In this document: in pieces, positions 6,266-11,756 of the stretch
Position numbering within the stretch: position 1 is the first letter of the stretch
Layout: the number at the start of each line of letters is the position of its first letter
NCBI GenBank assembly: GCA_037446165.1
Contig: JBBIJC010000076.1
Coordinates: forward strand, 1-11,756
DNA from: Parasulfuritortus sp037446165
Lineage (GTDB): Bacteria; Pseudomonadota; Gammaproteobacteria; Burkholderiales; Thiobacillaceae
Direction: 5' to 3'
Length of the DNA stretch: 11,756 nucleotides
The notes under the pieces: model-generated
Seen by the model: the letters and a program-made list of their open reading frames with translations, nothing else
What the model was told of the DNA's origin: nothing
The model's database searches: none
Translations under genes and position numbers: made by a program

Positions 6266-6281
6266 AGCAACTACCGTGCCA
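6266..6281 (-). promoter_or_regulatory. Sigma-54 (RpoN) -24/-12 promoter of the transporter-hydrolase-ligase operon
   Basis: On the minus strand the sequence is TGGCACGGTAGTTGCT, a full match to the sigma-54 consensus TGGCACG-N4-TTGCW. The -24 GG is at 6280-6279 and the -12 GC at 6268-6267. Transcription should begin near 6255, leaving a leader of about 52 bases before the substrate-binding protein gene. It is correctly oriented and positioned for the operon. Sigma-54 promoters need an activator such as NtrC, which fits control by nitrogen limitation; no convincing NtrC site was found. Confidence 0.85.
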
Positions 6282-6289
6282 TGGCCTTG

Positions 6290-6304
6290 ATACTTATTAA
6301 GTAT
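6290..6304. promoter_or_regulatory. 15-bp perfect palindrome just upstream of the sigma-54 promoter (candidate operator)
   Basis: ATACTTA-T-TAAGTAT has perfect 7-base arms around a central T. Its centre (6297) is 51 bases, about five DNA turns, from the centre of the 17-bp palindrome at 6238-6254, so the two flank the promoter on roughly the same helical face. Both contain a TATTA core next to a GTA. Two related sites around a promoter could allow cooperative binding or looping. Because the region is AT-rich, one such palindrome alone could be chance. Confidence 0.45.
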
Positions 6305-6504
6305 ATGTATATAAATGGTTAATTGTTTTTGCGAGGAGACGCTGCGGGTCTGGGCAGGCATTCTTTCAGTGCACCGAGGCACTATTTTGGGTTGTGTCGC
6401 CAGGTGAGCAGAGCGGGAACGGATCGCGTAATACCTGACAATCACGCTCTGGCATTGCTTGAACCCCGGCGCGCTGGCACACTATCAGGATTCGCTAATT
6501 GACC

Positions 6505-6510
6505 AAGGAG
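6505..6510 (+). promoter_or_regulatory. Ribosome binding site of the DUF971 gene
   Basis: AAGGAG lies 5 bases before the ATG at 6516. It supports that start over the upstream in-frame TTG at 6459, which has no such site. Confidence 0.88.
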
Positions 6511-6515
6511 CCACC

Positions 6516-6905
6516 ATGAGCGGCCTGACCAAAGAAACCCCGATCCCGACCGAGATCAAGCTGCACAAGCAGTCGAAGGTGATGGAGATTGCCTTCGACG
6601 ATGGCAGCCGGTTCAACCTGCCGTTTGAAGGGCTGCGCGTGTTTTCGCCGTCGGCCGAGGTGCGCGGCCATGGCCCTGGCCAGGAGACGCTGCAAGTCGG
6701 CAAGATGTACGTCGACATCAATGCCGTCGAGCCGGTCGGCCACTACGCCGTGGCGCTGGTGTTCGACGACGGCCATGACTCGGGCATCTATTCCTGGGAT
6801 TACCTCTATGACCTGGGCAAGCACTACGATGTCTACTGGCGTGAATACCTGCGCCGGCTGGAAGCAGCCGGCGAATCACGCGAGTCCAAGGCCCTGGTGA
6901 AATAA
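6516..6905 (+). CDS. DUF971 (GBBH-like N-terminal domain) protein
   Basis: A 129-residue cytoplasmic protein made almost entirely of a DUF971 domain, also known as the gamma-butyrobetaine hydroxylase-like N-terminal domain. Recognisable phrases are PTEIKLHKQSKVMEIAFDDG, LPFEGLRVFSPSAEVRGHGPG, DINAVEPVGHYAVALVFDDGHDSGIYSWDYLYDLG and a Tyr/Arg-rich helical end. The length fits stand-alone bacterial members. The exact role is not established: the domain also occurs fused to Mrp/HCF101 iron-sulfur carriers and to carnitine-pathway dioxygenases, which suggests protein or cofactor contact. No metal-binding cysteines are present. The kinase-like gene starts 5 bases after its stop, so the two are probably co-transcribed. 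Confidence 0.88.
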   Translation: MSGLTKETPIPTEIKLHKQSKVMEIAFDDGSRFNLPFEGLRVFSPSAEVRGHGPGQETLQVGKMYVDINAVEPVGHYAVALVFDDGHDSGIYSWDYLYDLGKHYDVYWREYLRRLEAAGESRESKALVK

Positions 6906-6910
6906 GCCGC

Positions 6911-7777
6911 ATGGCCCTCGCCGGGCAGATCGCTGCCGCCACCGGCGAGGCGTTTGAAATCGCCAGCCGTACGCCCATCGGCGGCGGCGACATCAACCGG
7001 GCGGAGCGGCTGACCGGCCGTGACGGCCGGCGGTTCTTCGTCAAACTCAATCGGGCTGATCGTCTGGCCATGTTCGAAGCGGAAGCGGACGGGCTGAACG
7101 AGATCCTGTCAGCCGCTGCCATCCGTGCGCCGCGGCCGGTCTGTTGCGGAGTCGATGGTCAGCGCGCCTTCCTGGTGCTCGAGTATCTGGAGCTGGATGG
7201 TCGGGGCGATGCCGCAGAACTTGGCCATCGTCTGGCGGCGCTGCATCGACACAGCCAGCCCCGTTTTGGCTGGCGTCGCGACAACACCATCGGCGCGACC
7301 CATCAGGCCAACGCATGGCAAGACGACTGGGTTGATTTTCTGCGCGAGCAGCGCCTGGGCTACCAGCTTGATCTGGCACGTCGCAATGGTGCACCCGCCG
7401 GGCTGGTCGACCAGGGTGAGCGCTTGCTAACTCAGATTGATCTGTTTTTCGAGAGTTATCAGCCTATACCTGCGCTCTTGCATGGCGATCTGTGGGGTGG
7501 CAATTACGGCTTTGCCAACGGCGAGCCGGTGTTGTTCGACCCCGCGGTCTACTACGGCGACCGGGAGGCGGACCTGGCCATGACCGAGTTGTTCGGCGGT
7601 TTTCCGGCGGCGTTTTATGCCGCCTACCGCGAAGCCTGGCCGCTCGATGCGGGCTATGAAACCCGCAAGATCGTGTACAACCTTTATCACATCCTCAACC
7701 ACTACAACCTGTTCGGCGGCGGTTATGCCGGGCAGGCGGGACGGATGATCGGAAGTCTGCTGGCTAAAGCAGGATGA
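6911..7777 (+). CDS. Fructosamine-3-kinase / ketosamine kinase family protein
   Basis: A 288-residue cytoplasmic protein of the fructosamine kinase family, within the aminoglycoside phosphotransferase-like fold. Members phosphorylate sugars attached to amines by glycation so that they fall off; bacterial substrates are mostly untested. Visible are the N-lobe with FFVKLN (K45 for ATP), the hinge LEYLEL (90-95), the characteristic RFGWRRDNTIG (118-128), the catalytic loop LLHGDLWGGNYG (189-200; D193), the metal-binding VLFDPAVYYGDREADLAM (D210) and FGGFP. All key residues are kept, so the enzyme is probably active. It starts 5 bases after the DUF971 gene and overlaps the end of rng, on the other strand, by 14 bases. 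Confidence 0.92.
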   Translation: MALAGQIAAATGEAFEIASRTPIGGGDINRAERLTGRDGRRFFVKLNRADRLAMFEAEADGLNEILSAAAIRAPRPVCCGVDGQRAFLVLEYLELDGRGDAAELGHRLAALHRHSQPRFGWRRDNTIGATHQANAWQDDWVDFLREQRLGYQLDLARRNGAPAGLVDQGERLLTQIDLFFESYQPIPALLHGDLWGGNYGFANGEPVLFDPAVYYGDREADLAMTELFGGFPAAFYAAYREAWPLDAGYETRKIVYNLYHILNHYNLFGGGYAGQAGRMIGSLLAKAG

Positions 7778-9215
7778 TGTCGTACTGTTCCTGCGTGAAC
7801 AGGCCCTCGACCTGGAGCGAGACCGGCTTGCCGATGAAATCGGACAATTGCGCCAGGTTCTGTGACTCCTCGTCGATGAACAGGTCGATCACCGGCTGCG
7901 AGGCCAGGATGCGGAATTCCCGCGCGGTGAACTGACGCGCCTCGCGCATCAGGTTGCGCAGAATCTCATAGCACACGCTTTGCGCGGTCTTGATCTGGGC
8001 CCGGCCCTGGCAGGTCGGACAGGGCTCGCAGATCTGCCGGGCCAGGCTTTCCCGGGTCCGCTTGCGGGTCATCTCGACCAGGCCGAGCGAGGTGAAGCCA
8101 TTGATGGTGATCCGGGTGCGGTCGCGCGCGATGGCCTTGGTCAACTCATTGAGCACCGCCTCCTTGTGCTCGGTCACGTCCATGTCGATGAAATCGATGA
8201 TGATGATGCCGCCCAGATTGCGCAGACGCAGTTGCCGGGCGATGGACTGGGAAGCCTCCAGATTGGTCTTGAAGATGGTCTCGTCGAAGGTGCGGCCACT
8301 GGTGTAACCGCCGGTGTTGACGTCGACCGTGGTCAGCGCCTCGGTCTGGTCGATGATCAGATAGCCGCCCGACTTCAGGTCCACCCGCCGGCCCAGGGCG
8401 CGCTCGATCTCGTCCTCGACACCGTAGAGGTCGAACAAGGGCCGGTCTGCGGCGTAGTGGTTGAGCTTCTTGACCAGGTTGCGGGTGAAGTCCTCGGCAA
8501 ACCCCATCATGCGCTGGAAGGTTTCACGCGAATCGACCAGGATGCGGTCGGTATCGACATTGGCGAAATCGCGCAGGACACGGTGGGCGAGGTCGAGTTC
8601 CTGATAGATCAGCGCCGGCCCTTCGCTGGTGTTGGCGCGGTTCTTGATCGCATCCCACAGCGTATGCAGGTATTCGACATCGGCCGCCAGTTCGCAATCC
8701 TCGGCCATGTTGGCCATGGTGCGGATGATGAAGCCGCCGTGCTCGTCCTGGGGCAGCAGGCTCTGCAAGCGGTCGCGCAATAGTTCTCTTTCGGCCTCGT
8801 CCTCGATCTTCTGCGAGATGCCGATCCGGGTCTCCTGCGGCAGGTAGACCAGGAACCGGCCGGCCATGCTGATCTGGGTCGACAGGCGCGCGCCCTTGGC
8901 GCTGATCGGGTCCTTGATGACCTGGACCAGGACGTTCTGGCCCTCGTGCAGGATGCGCTCGATTGGCCTCAGGCTGTCGCCCTCGCGCGCGTCCCAGATG
9001 TCGCCGACATGGAGGAAGGCGGCGCGGTCGAGGCCGACGTCGATGAAGGCCGACTGCATGCCGGGCAACACCCGGCTGACCTTGCCCAGGTAGATGTTGC
9101 CGACCAGGCCGCGCTGGCTGGCGCGCTCGATGTGCAGCTCCTGCACCGTGCCCAGGTAGGTCACCGCCACCCGAGTTTCCTGCGGGGTGACGTTGATCAG
9201 GATTTCTTCGCTCAT
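7764..9215 (-). CDS. rng: Ribonuclease G
   Basis: A 483-residue RNase E/G family endoribonuclease, which processes the 5' end of 16S rRNA and takes part in mRNA decay. The length is that of RNase G; it lacks the long C-terminal scaffold of RNase E. Visible are the S1 domain (about 36-125, GNIYLGKVSRVLPGMQSAFIDVG), the 5'-sensor/RNase H-like part, the magnesium-binding aspartates D298 (TVDVNTGG) and D341 (IIIDFIDMD), spaced 43 residues apart as in E. coli RNase E, and the zinc-link CPTC (C399, C402). It follows maf on the same strand after 63 bases that contain a long hairpin. The ribosome binding site is weak. The stop overlaps the convergent kinase gene. Confidence 0.97.
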   Translation of the reverse strand: MSEEILINVTPQETRVAVTYLGTVQELHIERASQRGLVGNIYLGKVSRVLPGMQSAFIDVGLDRAAFLHVGDIWDAREGDSLRPIERILHEGQNVLVQVIKDPISAKGARLSTQISMAGRFLVYLPQETRIGISQKIEDEAERELLRDRLQSLLPQDEHGGFIIRTMANMAEDCELAADVEYLHTLWDAIKNRANTSEGPALIYQELDLAHRVLRDFANVDTDRILVDSRETFQRMMGFAEDFTRNLVKKLNHYAADRPLFDLYGVEDEIERALGRRVDLKSGGYLIIDQTEALTTVDVNTGGYTSGRTFDETIFKTNLEASQSIARQLRLRNLGGIIIIDFIDMDVTEHKEAVLNELTKAIARDRTRITINGFTSLGLVEMTRKRTRESLARQICEPCPTCQGRAQIKTAQSVCYEILRNLMREARQFTAREFRILASQPVIDLFIDEESQNLAQLSDFIGKPVSLQVEGLFTQEQYDIILL

Positions 9216-9235
9216 GATAGGACCGTGATAGTGGA

Positions 9236-9274
9236 GAGTCGGGAAGCGAGTGCCTGAGACTCGACTCCCGACTC
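9236..9274. repeat. Long imperfect inverted repeat between maf and rng
   Basis: GAGTCGGGA (9236-9244) pairs perfectly with TCCCGACTC (9266-9274), and CGAGT (9247-9251) with ACTCG (9259-9263), leaving a 7-base loop and a small internal bulge. The hairpin almost fills the maf-rng gap. No T-run follows on the minus strand, so a classical terminator is unlikely. It may be a dispersed intergenic repeat, an mRNA-stabilising hairpin, or a processing site upstream of rng. Confidence 0.7.
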
Positions 9275-9278
9275 GCTA

Positions 9279-9887
9279 CTACAACAGGGTGAATCCCACC
9301 TCTTTCAGCAGTTGTGCGGTTTCATAGAGCGGCAGCCCCATCACCCCGGAATAACTGCCCGACAGGTGCTCCACGAACATGGCTGCCCGGCCCTGAATGC
9401 CGTAGCCGCCGGCCTTGTCGAAGGGTTCGGCGCTGGCCACATAGGCCGCAATCTCGGCCTCGGCCAGCGTTTTGAACCGAACCTCGCTCTCTGAAAGCGC
9501 CACCTCGATCCGCTCCCGGTAGGCGACGCCAACGGCGGTCAGCACGCTATGCACGCGGCCGGAATAGCGGCGCAGCATCGCGGCGGCTTCGGCCGCGTCG
9601 GCCGGCTTGCCCAGGATGTTGCCGTCCAGGGTGACCGTGGTATCGGCGGCGACGACCGGCATTACCGGCATACGGCGTCCGGCCAGTGCCAGCCACCCTG
9701 ATTCGACCTTCATGCGCGCCAGGCGCTGCACATAATCGAGTGCATTCTCGCCAGGAAGCGGTGTTTCATCGACATCCGCGCGGGGCTGGCCATGGCGCAG
9801 CGGCAGGATCACCGGCGACAGCCCGATCTGGCGCAGCAACTCAAGGCGGCGCGGGCTTTGTGAGGCGAGATAAACGGACTTGGACAT
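9279..9887 (-). CDS. maf: Maf-family nucleoside triphosphate pyrophosphatase (dTTP/UTP type)
   Basis: A 202-residue cytoplasmic Maf/YhdE-type enzyme that hydrolyses non-canonical or surplus nucleotides (dTTP, UTP and modified forms) to the monophosphate and pyrophosphate. Motifs in order: ASQSPRRLELL (8-18), ARMK (57-60), VVAADTTV (78-85), GKP (93-95), YSGRVHSVLT (108-117), PFDKAGGYGIQG (155-166) and GSYSGVMGLPLYET (177-190). The AADT aspartate, the GKP lysine and the PFDKAGGYGIQG loop are all kept. It lies 17 bases after rlmH and before rng, the usual betaproteobacterial order. The start ATG at 9887 gives the normal family N-terminus. Confidence 0.95.
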   Translation of the reverse strand: MSKSVYLASQSPRRLELLRQIGLSPVILPLRHGQPRADVDETPLPGENALDYVQRLARMKVESGWLALAGRRMPVMPVVAADTTVTLDGNILGKPADAAEAAAMLRRYSGRVHSVLTAVGVAYRERIEVALSESEVRFKTLAEAEIAAYVASAEPFDKAGGYGIQGRAAMFVEHLSGSYSGVMGLPLYETAQLLKEVGFTLL

Positions 9888-9904
9888 GGCCCGATTCTAC
9901 CCTG

Positions 9905-10372
9905 TCAATCGCGGTGATACGGATGATTGGCGAGAAGGGTCCAGGCCCGGTACAACTGCTCGGCCAGCAGCACGCGGGCCAGCGCGTGGGGCAGGGTCAG
10001 ACGGGACAAGGACAGGGTCGCCTCGGCCCGGCCCAGGATGTCTGCCGAAAGGCCGTCCGCGCCGCCGATGACCAGCGCGATGTCGCGGCCGGAGTGGAGC
10101 CAGGTATCCAGGGTTTGCGCCAACTCGCGGGTAGTCAGTTCCCGGCCGTGTTCGTCGAGGGCAATCAGGGTGCAAGCGGCCGGCAGTTTTTCCAGGATGC
10201 GCGCGGCTTCGAGCGCCTTGATCCGGTCTGCGGACTGGCCGGCGCGTTTCTCGGGTTTGATCGGCACGATTTCGACCCGGGCCTCTCTGGGCATGCGTTT
10301 GAGGTAATCGGCCACGGCGGTGTCGGCCCAGGCGGGCAGTTTGTCGCCGACTGCAAGCACGAGAAGTTTCAT
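9905..10372 (-). CDS. rlmH: 23S rRNA (pseudouridine1915-N3)-methyltransferase RlmH
   Basis: A 155-residue SPOUT-family methyltransferase, exactly the usual length, which methylates pseudouridine 1915 of 23S rRNA in assembled ribosomes. It begins MKLLVLAVGDKLPAW and shows LIALDEHGRELTTRELAQ, the S-adenosylmethionine knot segment ALVIGGADGLS, TLPHALARVLLAEQLYRAW, and the C-terminal HPYHRD. The frame is open upstream to 10405, but the family N-terminus starts at 10372. A TATAGT (-10-like, 10385-10380) lies just before the ATG, without a good -35 box. It heads rlmH-maf-rng. The commonly linked nadD and rsfS genes are not upstream here; amtB is. Confidence 0.96.
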   Translation of the reverse strand: MKLLVLAVGDKLPAWADTAVADYLKRMPREARVEIVPIKPEKRAGQSADRIKALEAARILEKLPAACTLIALDEHGRELTTRELAQTLDTWLHSGRDIALVIGGADGLSADILGRAEATLSLSRLTLPHALARVLLAEQLYRAWTLLANHPYHRD

Positions 10373-10404
10373 GGCAGCGACTATACCTGTTAGCCGGGCA
10401 GACA

Positions 10405-10431
10405 TAAAAAAAGGCGCCTTTCGGCGCCTTT
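10405..10431 (-). terminator. Rho-independent terminator after amtB
   Basis: On the minus strand GGCGCC-GAAA-GGCGCC forms a 6-base GC stem with a stable GAAA loop, extended by three A-T pairs and followed by a seven-T run (10412-10406). It ends transcription coming from amtB before rlmH. Confidence 0.92.
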
Positions 10432-10433
10432 GT

Positions 10434-10459
10434 AAAACTGCCTGCAGGGGAACAGGCAG
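10434..10459 (-). terminator. Second hairpin after amtB, possible tandem terminator
   Basis: CTGCCTG (10438-10444) pairs perfectly with CAGGCAG (10453-10459) around an 8-base loop. On the minus strand four T residues follow (10437-10434). It lies between the amtB stop and the stronger terminator, so the two act in series. The short T-run makes this one weaker. Confidence 0.6.
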
Positions 10460-10475
10460 GAAGGAGCAACTTTGC

Positions 10476-11756
10476 TTACATGTTGTAAGCCCGCTCGCCG
10501 TGGCTGGCGGTATCGAGACCTTCGCGCTCTTCCTCTTCGGAGACGCGCAGCCCGATGGTCAGGTCGACCACTTTGTAGCAGATGTAGGCCACAACACCGG
10601 ACCAGACGATGGCGGTGCCGACTGCCTCGGCCTGGATCAGGAGCTGGTCCATGATCACGGTGTCGGTCGGGACGTTCTTGACGTAGTCCATGATGCCGGT
10701 GCCGCCGAGCGACCAGGTGTTGAATACACCGGTCAACAGGGCGCCCATGATGCCGCCCAGGGCGTGCACGCCGAACACGTCGAGCGCGTCATCCTGGCCA
10801 TGCAGCTTCTTCAGCCCGGTGACACCCCACAGACAGACGATGCCAGCCAGCAGACCGATGACCAGGGCGCCACCCACCCCAACCCAGCCGCAGGCCGGGG
10901 TGATCGCGACCAGACCGGCAACCGCACCGGACGCGCCACCCAGCATGGAAGGCTTGCCCTTGTGCAGCCACTCGGCAAAGGTCCAGGACAGAGCCGCCGC
11001 CGCCGTAGCGATCAAGGTGGTCATGAAGGCCAGGGAGGCCGTTGCACCGGCTTCCAGTGCTGAACCGGCATTGAAGCCGAACCAGCCCACCCACAGCAGC
11101 GAAGAACCGATCATGGTCATGGTCAGGCTGTGCGGCGTGAACGCTTCCTTGCCGTAGCCGATGCGCTTGCCGATCACGATGGCGCCCACCATGCCGGCGA
11201 CACCGGCATTGATGTGAACCACAGTGCCACCGGCGAAGTCGAGCGCACCCTTCTGGAACAACCAGCCAGCCTTGGCCGTCTCGGTCGCCAGTGTGGCGGC
11301 GTCCTTGATGGCATCAGGGCCGGTCCAGAACCACACCATATGAGCGATCGGCAGGTAGGAGAAGGTGAACCACAAGGCGGAGAACAGCAGCACGGCCGAG
11401 AACTTCATGCGCTCAGCGAACGAGCCGACGATCAGCGCGACGGTGATCGCAGCGAAAGTCGCCTGGAAGGCCACAAAGACGAACTCGGGGATGACCACGC
11501 CCTTGCTGAAGGTGGCCGCATTGGCAACGCTACCGTCGACCGGGTTGAAGATGCCCTTGAGGAACAGCCGGTCGAAACCGCCAATGAACGGACTCAGTGC
11601 GCCGCTGCCCTCGGTGAACGCCAGGGAGTAGCCATAGATGGCCCAGAGTACGACGATCAGCGCGAAGATCGAGAACACCTGCATCAGGATCGACAGCATG
11701 TTCTTGCTGCGCACCAGACCGCCGTAGAACAAGGCCAGGCCGGGAATCGACATCAT
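10476..11756 (-). CDS. amtB: Ammonium transporter AmtB, 5' end beyond the window
   Basis: The last 426 residues of an Amt-family ammonium channel of the inner membrane. The visible part begins within the first transmembrane helix (PGLALFYGGLVRSKNML), so the N-terminus and any signal peptide lie past 11756; the ATG pair at the edge is internal. The twin pore histidines are present: H181 in DFAGGTVVHINAG (with D173) and H331 in DALDVFGVHALGG, numbered from the first visible residue. The cytoplasmic tail (GLRVSEEEEREGLDTASHGERAYNM) is of the kind bound by the PII protein GlnK, so regulated uptake is expected. glnK, often upstream, is not in view. Two terminators follow. Its promoter is off the window, so any shared control with the left operon cannot be seen. 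Confidence 0.96.
   Translation of the reverse strand: MMSIPGLALFYGGLVRSKNMLSILMQVFSIFALIVVLWAIYGYSLAFTEGSGALSPFIGGFDRLFLKGIFNPVDGSVANAATFSKGVVIPEFVFVAFQATFAAITVALIVGSFAERMKFSAVLLFSALWFTFSYLPIAHMVWFWTGPDAIKDAATLATETAKAGWLFQKGALDFAGGTVVHINAGVAGMVGAIVIGKRIGYGKEAFTPHSLTMTMIGSSLLWVGWFGFNAGSALEAGATASLAFMTTLIATAAAALSWTFAEWLHKGKPSMLGGASGAVAGLVAITPACGWVGVGGALVIGLLAGIVCLWGVTGLKKLHGQDDALDVFGVHALGGIMGALLTGVFNTWSLGGTGIMDYVKNVPTDTVIMDQLLIQAEAVGTAIVWSGVVAYICYKVVDLTIGLRVSEEEEREGLDTASHGERAYNM

Larger units (their letters stand above)
6204..6515. other. Divergent intergenic regulatory region
   Basis: This 312-base region separates the minus-strand operon from the plus-strand DUF971 gene. It holds the sigma-54 element and the two palindromes. 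Bases 6287-6330 are about 84% A+T in an otherwise GC-rich window; the tract lies upstream of the -24 box, where bendable or IHF-bound DNA often sits in sigma-54 promoters. A dyad AGTGC-N6-GCACT (6368-6383) lies about 120 bases upstream of the predicted start, the usual distance for an enhancer. For the DUF971 gene a weak sigma-70-type promoter is possible (TTGAAC at 6459-6464, TATCAG at 6483-6488, 18-base spacing), with low confidence. I see no RNA gene and no riboswitch. Confidence 0.6.

Noticed and set aside
6370..6410. Classical NtrC binding site
   Set aside because: Only one half-site (TGCACC) is present; no GGTGCA half follows at the required spacing.
6459..6515. Earlier TTG start for the DUF971 protein
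   Set aside because: AAGGAG stands just before the ATG at 6516 and the family domain begins shortly after it.
7980..8783. Plus-strand open frame opposite rng
   Set aside because: Shadow of RNase G; no recognisable domain and no ribosome binding site of note.
9686..10393. Plus-strand open frame opposite maf and rlmH
   Set aside because: It spans two well-identified minus-strand genes and has antisense-like composition.
1..11756. CRISPR arrays, tRNA or rRNA genes, insertion sequences, phage genes
   Set aside because: No regularly spaced repeats, RNA-gene signatures, transposase or phage protein sequences were seen on either strand.

Overview
The window looks like a GC-rich betaproteobacterial chromosome fragment, probably Rhodocyclales-like. 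This rests on the rlmH-maf-rng order, the protein sequences and the high-GC codon use; no rRNA or other taxonomic marker is present. A run of exactly 100 N (1705-1804) inside a coding region shows that this is a draft or metagenome assembly.

Left half (1-6203, all minus strand, transcribed right to left): one compact operon. Its order is ABC substrate-binding protein, permease, ATPase, creatininase-family metallohydrolase, type III glutamine synthetase-like ligase (interrupted by the gap), NikR-like ribbon-helix-helix regulator, DUF1989 protein of the UAAP1 type, and probably one more gene leaving the left edge. Gaps between genes are 2-35 bases. The transporter genes resemble those found with urea carboxylase or guanidine carboxylase operons, but no carboxylase, allophanate hydrolase or guanidine riboswitch is visible. 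The simplest reading is a nitrogen-scavenging system: import of a small nitrogen compound, hydrolysis of a C-N bond, and capture of the released ammonia or amine on glutamate.

Intergenic region 6204-6515: a perfect sigma-54 (-24/-12) element drives the operon. It is flanked by two AT-rich perfect palindromes (17 and 15 bp) that could be operators, possibly for the NikR-like protein encoded in the operon. A very AT-rich tract lies upstream of the promoter. A sigma-54 promoter fits nitrogen-limitation control.

Middle (6516-7777, plus strand): a DUF971 protein followed closely by a fructosamine/ketosamine kinase-family protein. The kinase gene converges on rng with a 14-base overlap.

Right half (7764-11756, minus strand): the housekeeping genes rlmH, maf and rng (23S rRNA methyltransferase, nucleotide pyrophosphatase, RNase G), with a long hairpin between maf and rng. 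Upstream of rlmH, behind two tandem terminators, is the 3' part of an AmtB-type ammonium transporter gene that runs off the right edge.

The best candidate for an undescribed system is the left operon. Three of its proteins carry changes at positions normally tied to metal binding: the NikR-like regulator has lost two of four nickel ligands, the DUF1989 protein lacks the usual cysteines, and the creatininase homologue has a variant NAHVTN motif.
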